The notes under the pieces are model-generated. The model was given only the letters and a program-made list of their open reading frames with translations. It had not been told where the DNA came from and searched no databases. Positions 35,152 through 44,634 of a stretch of 64,000 nt of DNA are shown here, piece by piece. The stretch covers positions 18,683,210 through 18,747,209 of the forward strand of contig NC_059398.1 of NCBI RefSeq assembly GCF_905220565.1, given 5' to 3'. The first letter of the stretch is position 1, and every line of letters starts with the position of its first letter. This stretch comes from Melitaea cinxia. Taxonomy: Eukaryota; Arthropoda; Insecta; Lepidoptera; Nymphalidae. The position numbers and the translations under genes are program-made.

Positions 35152-38100
35152 AAAAACCTGGCAGCTGTCAACTAAAATGACGCTTTTTTATCTTGTCATT
35201 AAATTTATTATTTTAAAATATATTTAAATATGAAAATACAATTAAAATATCACAAAAATGACTAATACCAAGAAGATAAAATGAATAAAGCCAGAGGACG
35301 ACGCGCACAAAAAACACCAAAGGTTCCATCGAGCTCCGAAACACAGTCAACGACAGATGATGAATATCAAACACCGCCGTCCACCGCGGATTCGGATGCT
35401 GAGGATGCTGACTCATCTACGAGACCATCTAACCGTCGACGAGTCATACGCCCGCCACCAGCTTGCTTGGAGATTCAGGGACAATGCGCTCCCACAAGAA
35501 ATCCCGCTGCCGGTGGTGCTGTGCGCCGCATGAGATGGACTCAAAAAATGAATGAGAGTGTCATGCGAGCGTACTATGAGGCGACAGGTGGGGGAATTAA
35601 CCTCACTGCGTATCGTTCAACGATGTTGTCTCTGTTTCAGGCGCTTGAACCAACCGTCACCGTAACTGCACAACGACTATCGGATCAAGTACGAGCCATT
35701 CAGCGTTGTCACCTCCTGGATGAATCAGTACTTGAGCGGCTGCGTACAAATTTACCACAACTTAATACTGTTAGTCACATTCGTGATATACAAACATCAC
35801 AAAAAGAGCAAAGAGAGGTAATAAATTTTAATATAAATCATATATCTCCTAACAGTGTTGATTTGTCGGTAAACGAACAGGATAATGAGCCTATGAGGAG
35901 AGCTTTGGAGGATGCTATTTTGAAATATAGATCCTTGCCACCAAATATTAGGCCACAGCTACCTCGTTTGCCTATTCACAGACGTAATTTGGCTTTAGTA
36001 GGTGTTATGGATAAAATTTTACAACAATATTTAGACAGCACTCAAAATTTATCCGATACTCACTCACTTCTGTACTGTGGAGCTGCAGCTGTTTGTAATG
36101 TAGCTAATGTGAAGTTTAAATCAAATAAAATTACTTTACCATCCCATACAGCTCCAGCTTGGCAGGCCAGAATTGAAAAACGAATAAATTTAACCAGAAC
36201 ACTAATAGCCAAATTAACATGTTTCAGGGCAGGTAACAGGCGTCTAAAAATCATGCGGTTTGTACACCAGGCTTTTGCGGGTACAAATATAAGACCCAAC
36301 GAGTACATAACATCAGTCTCAGACCGCATAGATTTTCTGAAGCAAAAACTCTGTGCATGGGCAAAACGCATTAAGAGGTATAAAAAACGCAGGGATCGAT
36401 ATCATCAAAATAGCATATTTCAAAGTGACCAACGAAAGGTATACAGGAATTGGGAACAGTGCACTACTAATGTGGTCAATGGTAATTTACCAACCCGAGA
36501 ATCGATAAATAATTTTTGGCGAAATATTTGGTCGAACCCCATTGACCACATTGAGAGTGATTGGATGGATGTTGTCAGGAGGAGGTGCAGCTCACTTCCA
36601 CAAATGGAACAAATTAAAATAAATTCAGAAGATATAAGTTATGCAATCCGTTCAACGTCGAATTGGAAATGTCCTGGACTGGACGGATTGCATAACTTTT
36701 GGCTTAAATGGTTTCATAGTTCGCACCCCATCCTGGCATCACAATTTCAAAATGCAATTTCAACTAATACTTTACCAAAATTTATGACGACTGGTACCAC
36801 ATTCCTGTTATACAAATCGGGATGTACCGCTGATCCTAAAAACTACCGCCCTATAACTTGCTTACCCACCATCTATAAGCTACTTACATCTGTTCTCGTC
36901 ACAAAAATTACAAAACATATTACTACAAATAATATTTTGGCTACGACTCAGAACGGATGTAAGTCTGGTAGTCGCGGTACCAAGGAACTTCTCCTCATAG
37001 ACATGACCATATGCCAACAGGTACGTCGAAACCGGAAAAATCTGGCTGCCGCTTGGATTGACTACAAGAAAGCGTATGATTCAGTGCCTCATACATGGCT
37101 TATGAAAGTAATGGAGCTATACAAAATTGATACTGCTTTGTGCTCTTTTCTGAGTACGTGTATGAGACAGTGGAACACTTTTTTACGTCATCCGGGTGCG
37201 GTTGATGTTTCAGGATCGACTGAACCGATAAGGATTATGCGGGGTATTTTTCAAGGTGATAGTTTGAGTCCATTGTGGTTTTGTCTAGCCTTGAACCCTT
37301 TAAGCACTTTATTAGAGGATTCAAGGTTGGGCTTTCACCTTCGTAGAGGAAGCAAAGCAATCTCTCACCTACTTTATATGGATGATTTGAAGCTTTTCGC
37401 ATCCAAACTACCAGACTTATACAAGTTGTTAAAAATAACAGAAACCTTTAGCACTTGTATAAGAATGGAGTTTGGTGTGGATAAATGCGCTGTCATCCAT
37501 GTAGAAAGAGGTAGAACTGTATCATCACAAAATTTAAAACTTAACAACTCTTTGTCTTTTAGATCTCTCAACGAAGGTGAAACCTATAAATATCTCGGAA
37601 TGTCAGAGGCATTGGGCATTGATGACGGAGCCATGAAACAACTGGTAAAGGAACGATTCTTTGGCCGGCTGAAGAAAGTTCTCAATAGCTTTCTTTCGGG
37701 CGGTAACAAGGTACGTGCCTTTAACAGTTGGGTTATGCCCTTAATCGTCTATACCTTTGGCATTTTGAGATGGACTCAAACGGAATTAGATACCCTTGAT
37801 CGCCAAGTCCGTAAACTGTTAACAACGTACCGAATACACCATCCTCGATCGTCTGTGATGAGATTATACATCCCACGAAAATGTGGGGGTCGTGGCTTTT
37901 TAAACGCTAAAAATCTCCACAATCGTGAGGTGTATAATCTCAGAGAGTACTTTTTAAATATGAAAAGCGATATGCACATGGACGTTGTTGCAGTTGATAG
38001 GGGCTTTACTCCGCTGTCCTTAGGCAAAGAGAAATGGCGTAAGCCTATAGTAATGCGTACCGTTGACCGCGTGGCCGTATGGAAGAGCAAGGAATTACAT

Positions 38101-38987
38101 GGCCGGTTCTACAAAGTTCTGACAGACCCAGATGTAGACCAGCCCAGCTCTATATCCTGGTTACAACACGGGAACCTCTTCGGAGAAACCGAAGGTTTTG
38201 TCTGTGCAATTATGGACGAAGTTATTAAGACGAATAACTACCGGAAACATATCATGAAAGACGGAACTCCAGACATATGCCGAGCTTGCCATAAGCCTGG
38301 AGAATCCATTAGACATGTTGTTTCCGGTTGTAGTCATCTTGCTAACGGTGAGTACTTGCACAGACATAACCAAGTAGCCAGGATTATACACCAACAACTT
38401 GCTATTCGTTACGGCCTCGTTGAAAATGAGTTGCCTTATTATAGGTATAGCCCAATGCCATTTCTTGAGAATGGTCGTGCATTGCTCTACTGGGATCGAT
38501 CTATTGTCACTGACAGGTTTATTGCAGCCAATAAACCTGATATAGTGCTAGTAGACCGATCAGCGCGCCGAGCAACTATTGTTGACATTACAGTTCCACA
38601 TGACGATAATCTCGTAAAGGCCGAAAAAGAAAAATTAAGTAAATATTTAGACCTTGCCCACGAGATTACCGGCATGTGGAATGTAGACTCAACAATAATT
38701 GTTCCTATTGTTGTATCGGTTAATGGTCTATTAGCGAAGAGTTTCGACCAACACCTTAAGAAACTCTCACTTGACTGTTGGATCAAGGGTCGGATTCAAA
38801 AGGCAGTGTTGCTTGAAACGGCCCGCATTGTGAGGAGGTTCCTCAGCCTGGAACCTTAACTACCGGTGGCCTGGGCCTCAACCTGCCATCGGAGGACTAC
38901 TATTTTTATATTTTTAAATATTTTTATTTGTCTTTTTTATAAATATATTTAAAAATGTAATCATAAGAAAATATATTGAATAAAAGA
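35152..38987 (+). mobile_element. Dong/R4-clade non-LTR retrotransposon, apparently full length
   Basis: The element lies between two blocks of TAA repeats (35135-35151 on the left, about 38988-39006 on the right). That is the target preference known for Dong of Bombyx mori. It has about 130 bp of 5' leader, one long intact ORF, and about 130 bp of AT-rich 3' UTR after the stop, which begins with a GC-rich stretch (CTACCGGTGGCC). There is no poly(A) and no LTR. The exact ends are uncertain by a few bases because the TAA blocks could belong to either target or element. The right TAA block runs directly into a minus-strand LINE 3' UTR (39003-39090), so the target was probably that LINE's simple-repeat tail. 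The intact ORF suggests a recent insertion. This is inferred from a single copy. Confidence 0.85.
35281..38859 (+). CDS. Dong/R4-like ORF: reverse transcriptase with C-terminal restriction-like endonuclease
   Basis: This 1192-residue ORF encodes the replication protein of the retrotransposon: target-DNA binding, nicking and target-primed reverse transcription. The N-terminus (about 1-75) is basic and Ser/Thr-rich. A Myb-like segment starts near W86 (MRWTQKMNESV). I see no N-terminal CCHH zinc fingers of the R2 type. The RT covers about 440-760: motif A has D594 in IDYKKAYDS, GIFQGDSLSP is at about 655-664, and the catalytic YMDD is at 699-702. Next come a thumb/linker and a CX2CX8HX4C motif at C1000, C1003, H1012 and C1017. 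The restriction-like endonuclease follows: PD at 1086-1087, D1102 (PDX14D), then KLSKYLDL. There is no apurinic endonuclease and no separate ORF1, which fits R2/R4-type elements. The ATG at 35281 is the first long in-frame start. The frame has no stops. Clade assignment rests on domain order and the TAA target and is fairly secure. Confidence 0.92.
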   Translation: MNKARGRRAQKTPKVPSSSETQSTTDDEYQTPPSTADSDAEDADSSTRPSNRRRVIRPPPACLEIQGQCAPTRNPAAGGAVRRMRWTQKMNESVMRAYYEATGGGINLTAYRSTMLSLFQALEPTVTVTAQRLSDQVRAIQRCHLLDESVLERLRTNLPQLNTVSHIRDIQTSQKEQREVINFNINHISPNSVDLSVNEQDNEPMRRALEDAILKYRSLPPNIRPQLPRLPIHRRNLALVGVMDKILQQYLDSTQNLSDTHSLLYCGAAAVCNVANVKFKSNKITLPSHTAPAWQARIEKRINLTRTLIAKLTCFRAGNRRLKIMRFVHQAFAGTNIRPNEYITSVSDRIDFLKQKLCAWAKRIKRYKKRRDRYHQNSIFQSDQRKVYRNWEQCTTNVVNGNLPTRESINNFWRNIWSNPIDHIESDWMDVVRRRCSSLPQMEQIKINSEDISYAIRSTSNWKCPGLDGLHNFWLKWFHSSHPILASQFQNAISTNTLPKFMTTGTTFLLYKSGCTADPKNYRPITCLPTIYKLLTSVLVTKITKHITTNNILATTQNGCKSGSRGTKELLLIDMTICQQVRRNRKNLAAAWIDYKKAYDSVPHTWLMKVMELYKIDTALCSFLSTCMRQWNTFLRHPGAVDVSGSTEPIRIMRGIFQGDSLSPLWFCLALNPLSTLLEDSRLGFHLRRGSKAISHLLYMDDLKLFASKLPDLYKLLKITETFSTCIRMEFGVDKCAVIHVERGRTVSSQNLKLNNSLSFRSLNEGETYKYLGMSEALGIDDGAMKQLVKERFFGRLKKVLNSFLSGGNKVRAFNSWVMPLIVYTFGILRWTQTELDTLDRQVRKLLTTYRIHHPRSSVMRLYIPRKCGGRGFLNAKNLHNREVYNLREYFLNMKSDMHMDVVAVDRGFTPLSLGKEKWRKPIVMRTVDRVAVWKSKELHGRFYKVLTDPDVDQPSSISWLQHGNLFGETEGFVCAIMDEVIKTNNYRKHIMKDGTPDICRACHKPGESIRHVVSGCSHLANGEYLHRHNQVARIIHQQLAIRYGLVENELPYYRYSPMPFLENGRALLYWDRSIVTDRFIAANKPDIVLVDRSARRATIVDITVPHDDNLVKAEKEKLSKYLDLAHEITGMWNVDSTIIVPIVVSVNGLLAKSFDQHLKKLSLDCWIKGRIQKAVLLETARIVRRFLSLEP

Positions 38988-39006
38988 AATAATAATAATA
39001 ATAATA
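38988..39006 (+). repeat. (TAA)n block at the 3' junction of Dong
   Basis: A run of AAT/TAA units follows the Dong 3' UTR and runs straight into the reversed LINE 3' UTR at 39003-39090. It is the right half of the split microsatellite, or in part the 3' tail of Dong itself. Confidence 0.85.
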
Positions 39007-39090
39007 CACTTTATATACAGGTACAAAGGGCGGCCTTATCGCTAAAAAGCGATCTCTTCCAGGCAACCTTAGGACAAAGGAGCTTAGTCT
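39003..39090 (-). mobile_element. 5'-truncated LINE 3' UTR (Jockey-like family), minus strand
   Basis: Read on the minus strand this contains GAAGAGATCGCTTTTTAGCG followed by a GC-rich GGCCGCCC stretch and an AT-rich tail. The 5967-6140 copy has the same block. The block resembles the 3' UTR of abundant lepidopteran Jockey-type LINEs. Its simple-repeat tail would be the (TAA)n into which Dong inserted. The family name is from memory of the motif, not a search. Confidence 0.5.
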
Positions 39091-39442
39091 AGCGTCAGCA
39101 TTGGTGTACAAGTTGGTGTATTTATTATAAATATTCAAATAATTAAACATATACATACATACAGTTATAGTTATAGTTTAAAACGGTATTTCTCTCTAAC
39201 ATTATTTGCTAACATCCATAAAAACCGAAAACTATTACAAGCAAATAAAGGGATACAAAATACAGAGCTTGTTTCGTGTTCTTTGCTACGTATTAACACA
39301 TCGTATGTGTTTGTATCGACGTTCGGTGGCGCGCGCTAGAGGAAGTTCTGTATATTTAGATGAGGTGAGAACTGGCTGTGAGATGATGAGTGCGCGTTCA
39401 CATTGTTAGGAGGCGTTTTTTTACCTATATTTTTTTTGTTGC

Positions 39443-39680
39443 GACTGAGATTTCAGATTTTTTTTTTTGAAAATTATACGGCACAAACATATAAATAATA
39501 ATTCTCTACAGAATCTACATTCCGAAGCGGTGGTAGCTTTCAACTATAATTAAAATTATAATTTGTAACATGACGATTCGAAGATGCTCATGAAAGCTAT
39601 TTAAATAAAGTTATTTTTGATTTTGATTTAATCATTTTTAGAAATATCCGTACATCGAATAGTCGCGGAGTATGTGTCGC
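39443..39680 (+). repeat. LINE 3'-end type repeat (family T), copy 2
   Basis: Nearly identical to 19891-20130, base for base, including the segment after the tail (AAATATCCGTACATCGAATA). Confidence 0.65.
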
Positions 39681-39684
39681 TACA

Positions 39685-41195
39685 AACTTCATGTTTAAAT
39701 AACTTATGTGCTAAAAATACATCGCACTCATGCTAATAGACGTAAGTATATATACACGATTGCCTTTTATTACAATTTTTGTACTACATTTGAACAGCGT
39801 CTTAGCGGGGGGAGGGGGCGTAGAACAAAAAAATTGCTGGACATATGGTTATCGAATGGAGGGGGTGGAAAGGCTAAAAGGTATTGTGCCCCGGGCGCAA
39901 GTTAAGTTCGCTACGTCACTGCCTTCGAGGTACTTCTTTACTTTTTTTTTAAGTTACGTCTAATGGGCACAGTTTTGAAGAGATGGGTCAAATACCAGAG
40001 ACTCAGCGGTCGTTGGCCCGCGGTGACCAGCCAAGCAGCCAGCAGGCACGTTATCGCCTGCCCTTTAACCACGCATCCGCTGACCCGCCTATCACGAGCG
40101 TTTGATGTTCCATAAAAATAAGCGAACGCCGAGCGGCGAATGATGGCGTTTGTTTCGTGTCTAATACGATCAGCCGCTGTTTGTTATTACGAGTTTGTAG
40201 GTTAAACTTTTTGATATATTGTTTATGAATGTTTTATTTCGGAAACCCAGTTTAGCAAACGTGGATTTTTAGTACATGATATACTTGTAAACTAGGGCTA
40301 GTTTAAAGAACTCGATTCACCAAACACAATATTATGTACCTTTTGTTACATTACGACCCATATAGATATGTGTAATATGTGTTTACATCTGTCAGTTTCA
40401 TCGGAAGAGCAAATAAGAGAATTAAGAATATATTAATCAAAATAAGAGGCATCCAGATTGAACACAAATATGTGAAAGATCGCTTTATATTATTTCAAAT
40501 AAATATTAAATTGTTTATATAAGTCTACCCGCGAATTAAAAAATATTATGGTATAAATCATGTTAATATATTAAGTATGAGTACTAGAAGATTTCCCACG
40601 TTGAATTCAGGGCAAGAAGGAACCAACTCTCCTATCATCATTACGTACCATAAAACGAATATATAAATTTGGTTCATTAACGACTTGAATTAATAATAAT
40701 ATTGAATATATAATACATTGGCTAAAATAAACACAAACACAGTCCACGCCATCAACAATTTCCCAATGTACAATAAATCCCACAATCTCATTCATATCTC
40801 TAACAAATAAATATCTGTGCACAGCTCCGTGAGAAAGGCATACCGGAAGAGCGTCGCGATCACTTGCGCTTAACATTCGCGCCGAGCCCGCATCAGTATG
40901 CGCCGGCGCGGACAACAGGCGCCTGCACGCATAATCACAAACCATTTCTTGCGACAACTCTTGACTGTTAAAATGTTTGTTTCTATTTGCTAATGATTTA
41001 AATATTATTATTTTTATTAATTAATAAAAAGTATTTCAAATAAATAACAAAAAGTAAAAAAAGCGAGTGCGCTTTAGACCACACACAGTCTGTACGGAGC
41101 TTACGTCAAAAATCAATCTCTAGTGAGCAAATTCAGAGATAAATAGAATATTGGAACTGGCCGTAAAAGCTTAAGAAATATACTACATCAGACGA
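39685..41195. other. Mostly unique DNA with GC-rich patches
   Basis: 39990-40200 is GC-rich and non-repetitive (GTTGGCCCGCGGTGACCAGC, GCGAACGCCGAGCGGCGAAT). It holds no gene I can recognise. The weak exon candidate at 40842-40964 is in the same stretch. Confidence 0.4.
40842..40964 (-). CDS. Possible host exon (weak candidate)
   Basis: The minus strand has an acceptor-like ACATTTTAACAG just before 40964, an open GC-rich stretch reading QELSQEMVCDYACRRLLSA then PAHTDAGSARMLSASDRDAL, and a donor-like CCG|GTATGCC near 40842. The frame stays open down to 40607, but composition turns AT-rich beyond the donor, which would fit an intron. I recognise no domain. No neighbouring exon could be joined to it. 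The length and openness could be chance. Confidence 0.2.
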
Positions 41196-41197
41196 TC

Positions 41198-41322
41198 TTC
41201 GTAAGATTGCCGGTGTAGGCTGGATGAGGATTGCGGAAAACCGGAATGTCTGGCGCGAACTTGGGGAGGCCTATGTCCAGCAGTGGACTGCAATAGGCTG
41301 AACTGACTGACTGAGACGATCT
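41198..41322 (+). mobile_element. RTE-clade LINE 3' end fragment
   Basis: Plus strand: GACGATCTTCGTAAGATTGC encodes DDLRKIAG, and GCGCGAACTTGGGGAGGCCT then ATGTCCAGCAGTGGACTGC follow. It ends in (TGAC)n. The codons agree with the end of the ORF at 42710-43033. Confidence 0.75.
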
Positions 41323-41369
41323 TCGTTTATTACGCGAGTGTCATATAATTTAAGTAGCTACTTTATATG

Positions 41370-41437
41370 TTATCCTTCTCCTACATGGGGAAAGAGGCCT
41401 ATGCCCAGTTGTGGGATATTACAGGTTGAAGCGAACT
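41370..41437 (+). mobile_element. SINE family C tail fragment
   Basis: Contains AGGCCTATGCCCAGTTGTGG and then ATTACAGGTTGAAGCG, the last about 65 bp of the family. Confidence 0.65.
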
Positions 41438-41572
41438 TTATATTTTGATAGTAAAAGTTTTAAGATATAAGTTTATTTTATTCTTTTTAGCGCATTTAAA
41501 AGCTTGCTTATAAACAAACGAGCTTTAGCAAAACTTACGAAACGTAACTCGCACTGAAAAAGAGAATTTTGA

Positions 41573-41722
41573 AGCAAAAGCTCTTTCCGCACTTTTACTT
41601 GGGGTGTAAGCTGGTGAATACGTAACGAGAGCGTTACGAAAAGTGTGATCGGGTGAGGCGAACGGGAATTGAAATAAGTTATTATATCTCCCTCTCAACT
41701 TGAAAATAGAAAGAGAGAATTA
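41573..41722 (+). repeat. Family L repeat, 5' part
   Basis: GTAAGCTGGTGAATACGTAA and GCGTTACGAAAAGTGTGATC. The 3' part is missing. A reversed 3' part (AGTGCGCTTTAGACCACACA) lies at 41063-41090. Confidence 0.6.
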
Positions 41723-41732
41723 CTATTTACAA

Positions 41733-41815
41733 ATGTTTGTCATGTGCCATCGAACCCGCAACTCTCAGCGCAACAGCCACAAACCAGTGCCGTGACAGTT
41801 GCGCCAACGTGTCAT
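41733..41815 (-). mobile_element. SINE family C tRNA-like head only
   Basis: The minus strand reads ACACGTTGGCGCAACTGTCA and later a decayed B box (GGTTCGATGGC). It is homologous to the head at 5155-5232. Confidence 0.6.
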
Positions 41816-41822
41816 TTTTATG

Positions 41823-42690
41823 TATAAATCAAGTATATTTTATAATATCAACATTACTAACGTGTGTAATCAAATTGAGATATTACTTTAAATTACGATT
41901 ACATATAATATTTAAGGCAAATATTAGTTAAGATAACACAGACTTGTATAAAATATTAGTCTACGTAACATGGTAAGAACAAACACAATATGTTGTTGGT
42001 GAATTCGAACAAATACAAAACAAACCTTTGAAATAGTTCGTAATGATCATTTACTCGTAGTTTTGATTCACGTAATTACGTCGAGGGCTTTTAAACAACA
42101 GTGAACGGACGGTTAAAAAGCAGTCTAGACAGTTGTCGTTGGAAGATTTTTTTCATTTTTGGACTCTTCAGAATACGAGATACATATTTTAGAAATCCTT
42201 AGACGTAAGAGTCGAGGGCCGCGGTGCTTTTTGTGTTAATGTTCGTTGATGTTACCAGAAAACTATGAACTAAAATCCTACGCCTTTTCGCAGCTTTTTC
42301 ATTTGACGTCTCCTTTTTTCTTTAACAATGCTCTATTTTAATTTAAAATAACAGTGGTTGAGACTTAGCGCGATTGTAAATGTCTAATTTTTTCTTCCCA
42401 AACATGGTTTATTTTACGCTGTTTTCCTCCACGCAACATCTAACAGAGTTGCATTGTATAGATCGATTAAAATCTATACAAATAATAACAAAATTAATGT
42501 ATCAACATTTATATATCAAAATAAATAACATACAAAAAATATATGTTAAGTAAATGATCACCACATATAAATTTATGCAACACTGACCAATTTAACATTC
42601 GGCTTGTTTACACACAACTTCTCCACAATTTTACTAAAACAGCAACTGCTATACAAATAACTAATTATTATATACAATCACTAACTCACT
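41823..42690. other. Unique AT-rich DNA, no gene seen
   Basis: No repeat or coding signal was recognised. Confidence 0.45.
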
Positions 42691-42694
42691 TCTC

Positions 42695-43045
42695 ACGCAC
42701 TCACTCACTTCAGCCTATCGCAGTCCACTGCTGGACATAGGCCTCCCCAAGTTCGCGCCAGACATCCCGGTCTTCCGCAATCCTCATCCAGCCTACACCG
42801 GCAATCTTACGTAGATCGTCGGTCCAACGGGCCGGAGAAAGTTCCACACTGCGTTTGCCAAGACGCGGTCTCCACTCCAGGACCCATCTACTCCAACAGC
42901 CATCGGTCCTGCGACACAGATGATCAGCCCACTGCGACTTCAACTTGCTAATTCTGTGGGCTATGTCGGTTACTTTCGTTCTCTCGCGGATAGTCTCATT
43001 TCTAATTCTATCTTTGACAGAAACCCCAAGCATAGCCCATATATA
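42695..43045 (-). mobile_element. RTE-clade LINE, 5'-truncated 3' end
   Basis: It encodes the last 107 codons of an RTE-type endonuclease/reverse-transcriptase ORF and its tail, a (GTGA)n-like run at about 42690-42710. It is dead on arrival because the endonuclease and RT parts are missing. Confidence 0.82.
42710..43033 (-). pseudogene. C-terminal fragment of RTE-clade LINE polyprotein
   Basis: The open minus-strand frame holds SVKDRIRNETIRERTKVTD, then WADHLCRRTDGCWSRWVLEW, WTDDLRKIAGVGWMRIAEDR and the end GEAYVQQWTAIG. This is the characteristic C-terminus of insect RTE-clade ORFs, just downstream of the RT thumb. The catalytic domains are absent, so it cannot be functional alone. The frame is still open, which suggests a fairly young insertion. 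Confidence 0.82.
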
Positions 43046-43049
43046 TACA

Positions 43050-43480
43050 ATAAATTAGGCTATATATTATCTTGTAAGCCTCAGCTTCCTATTTACTTTA
43101 TTGCACCAGTAAAAATAAATATTTTAAAGGTCGTGGGAACGTCCAAGCATTCTGGCATTATCATATAAATAGAAGTCACTTAGACTGGATCTAGCGGACG
43201 TCTCGTAACATTTGGTAAGTAATATTTAACAGGAAATAGGCGTCCTTGTGCTTAGCGATCAAAAAAGTAATATCCATCGTATAAGAAATTATGATACATA
43301 ATACTTTTTCACCTCCGAATTTCTATATTATTTATTCCTGTCTATATTTCCTATTATTTTATCCACTATATTTATGGCCTTCCAACTAAACTAAAGCCAA
43401 AATTTCGTAATTGAGGCAAAACAGGTCCTACATACCTCCTGCTGATAAAGTATATATTTGACGTATATATGTAAACATTA
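43050..43480. other. AT-rich DNA, no gene seen
   Basis: No repeat or coding signal was recognised. Confidence 0.4.
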
Positions 43481-43481
43481 A

Positions 43482-43656
43482 TACACAGGCCGAAGATGGC
43501 CAGCAGCGTCTTCGGTGCGACAAAGCCAGCCCTGTGGTCACCAACCCGCCTGCCCAGCGTGGTAACTATGGGCAAAACACATGAGTTCACGCCATTTTTG
43601 GTGCGAACTTGTGGAGGCCTATGCCCAGCAGTGGGCTGCGATGAACTGAAGTGATG
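43482..43656 (+). mobile_element. Family B retroposon, 5'-truncated
   Basis: It begins at ACACAGGCCGAAGATGGCC and ends with GGCCTATGCCCAGCAGTGGG and GAACTGAAGTGATG. Confidence 0.72.
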
Positions 43657-44019
43657 TAAACTTTATCAAATAACGGTGTAAGACCAAGCCTACTGCTTTA
43701 TATAACATTCGCTTCCTATTGTACGACCCGCTACTTACCTCCAATAGCTATGCGTGGCGTGATCGCGACTCATAGAGAGAGCTTATTATTGCAATATATT
43801 TTGTAAATATTTATAGACTAATTAGAATAATGATATTCTTTGCTCGTTGCGCTGCTCGCCTTGTGCTTTTTATAGCTGATTGCAGTGTGGTTGCACATGA
43901 CTTCTTTGCATAGGCATAAATTGTTATAATGGTGTATGAATATTGTGTAGTCATTAAATTTAATACTTGAACGATAAAAATATTCTTCAAATAAATAGGT
44001 ACTTCATGTAGATTATCAG
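43657..44019. other. AT-rich DNA, no gene seen
   Basis: No repeat or coding signal was recognised. Confidence 0.4.
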
Positions 44020-44242
44020 GTCAGGTTATGTCCCGCTGCTGGGCATAGGCCTTTTTCCCATGTAAGAGAAGGACTGGTGATTAATCCAACACGCTATTCC
44101 AATGCGGGTTGGCGGATATATTCCCTACTATGTGTAACAATTCCTACCAGGTATTTATGATAACAACCAGGACCAACAACGTGATCTCAAAGGCACGGTG
44201 AGGAGACCCACAATAACAGACATCTAAGCCGGTAAGAAATTG
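44020..44242 (-). mobile_element. SINE family C copy, head missing
   Basis: Body and tail are present (GGCCTATGCCCAGCAGCGGG on minus). It abuts the family D repeat starting at 44243. Confidence 0.68.
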
Positions 44243-44435
44243 TAAAGGTGTCCTGGGGATTGGGCCATTGGGGATTGGGTCGGCAACGCGCTTGCGATAC
44301 TTCTGGTCTTTATTGCAGGAATAACAATTCCTGCAATAAAGACCTGTTAGACCTTCTGGTGTTGCAGGCGTCTATAAGCTACGGCAATCGCTTACCATCA
44401 GGTGAGCCGTACGCTTGTTTGCCGACCTAGTGACA
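44243..44435 (-). repeat. Family D repeat with an inserted perfect hairpin
   Basis: Minus copy of the family's first half. Its centre carries an extra about 55 bp that includes an 18-bp perfect inverted repeat (44305-44344). Confidence 0.7.
44305..44344. repeat. Perfect 18-bp hairpin with 4-base loop
   Basis: GGTCTTTATTGCAGGAAT, loop AACA, then its exact reverse complement ATTCCTGCAATAAAGACC. Other family D copies lack it, so it was formed in or inserted into this copy. Confidence 0.9.
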
Positions 44436-44634
44436 TAAAAAAAAAGAAAAAAAAGTATTGTGCGTTAATTTTTGTTATTAGTTTTAATATATCTTCCATA
44501 TTATGCGAAATTATAAATGTTTATTAAATATTAATTTTTGTAAGATTCAAAATTTAAATATTTACAAAACAACGCTGTCACGCTAATGGATTTTTCTTTG
44601 AATTTTTGAGAACAATATTTTTTTTAATGTTGTC

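Noticed and set aside
36060..38786. Several 65-104-codon minus frames
   Set aside because: They are antisense shadows of the Dong ORF.
42920..43168. 82-codon plus frame
   Set aside because: It overlaps the RTE LINE coding strand in antisense.
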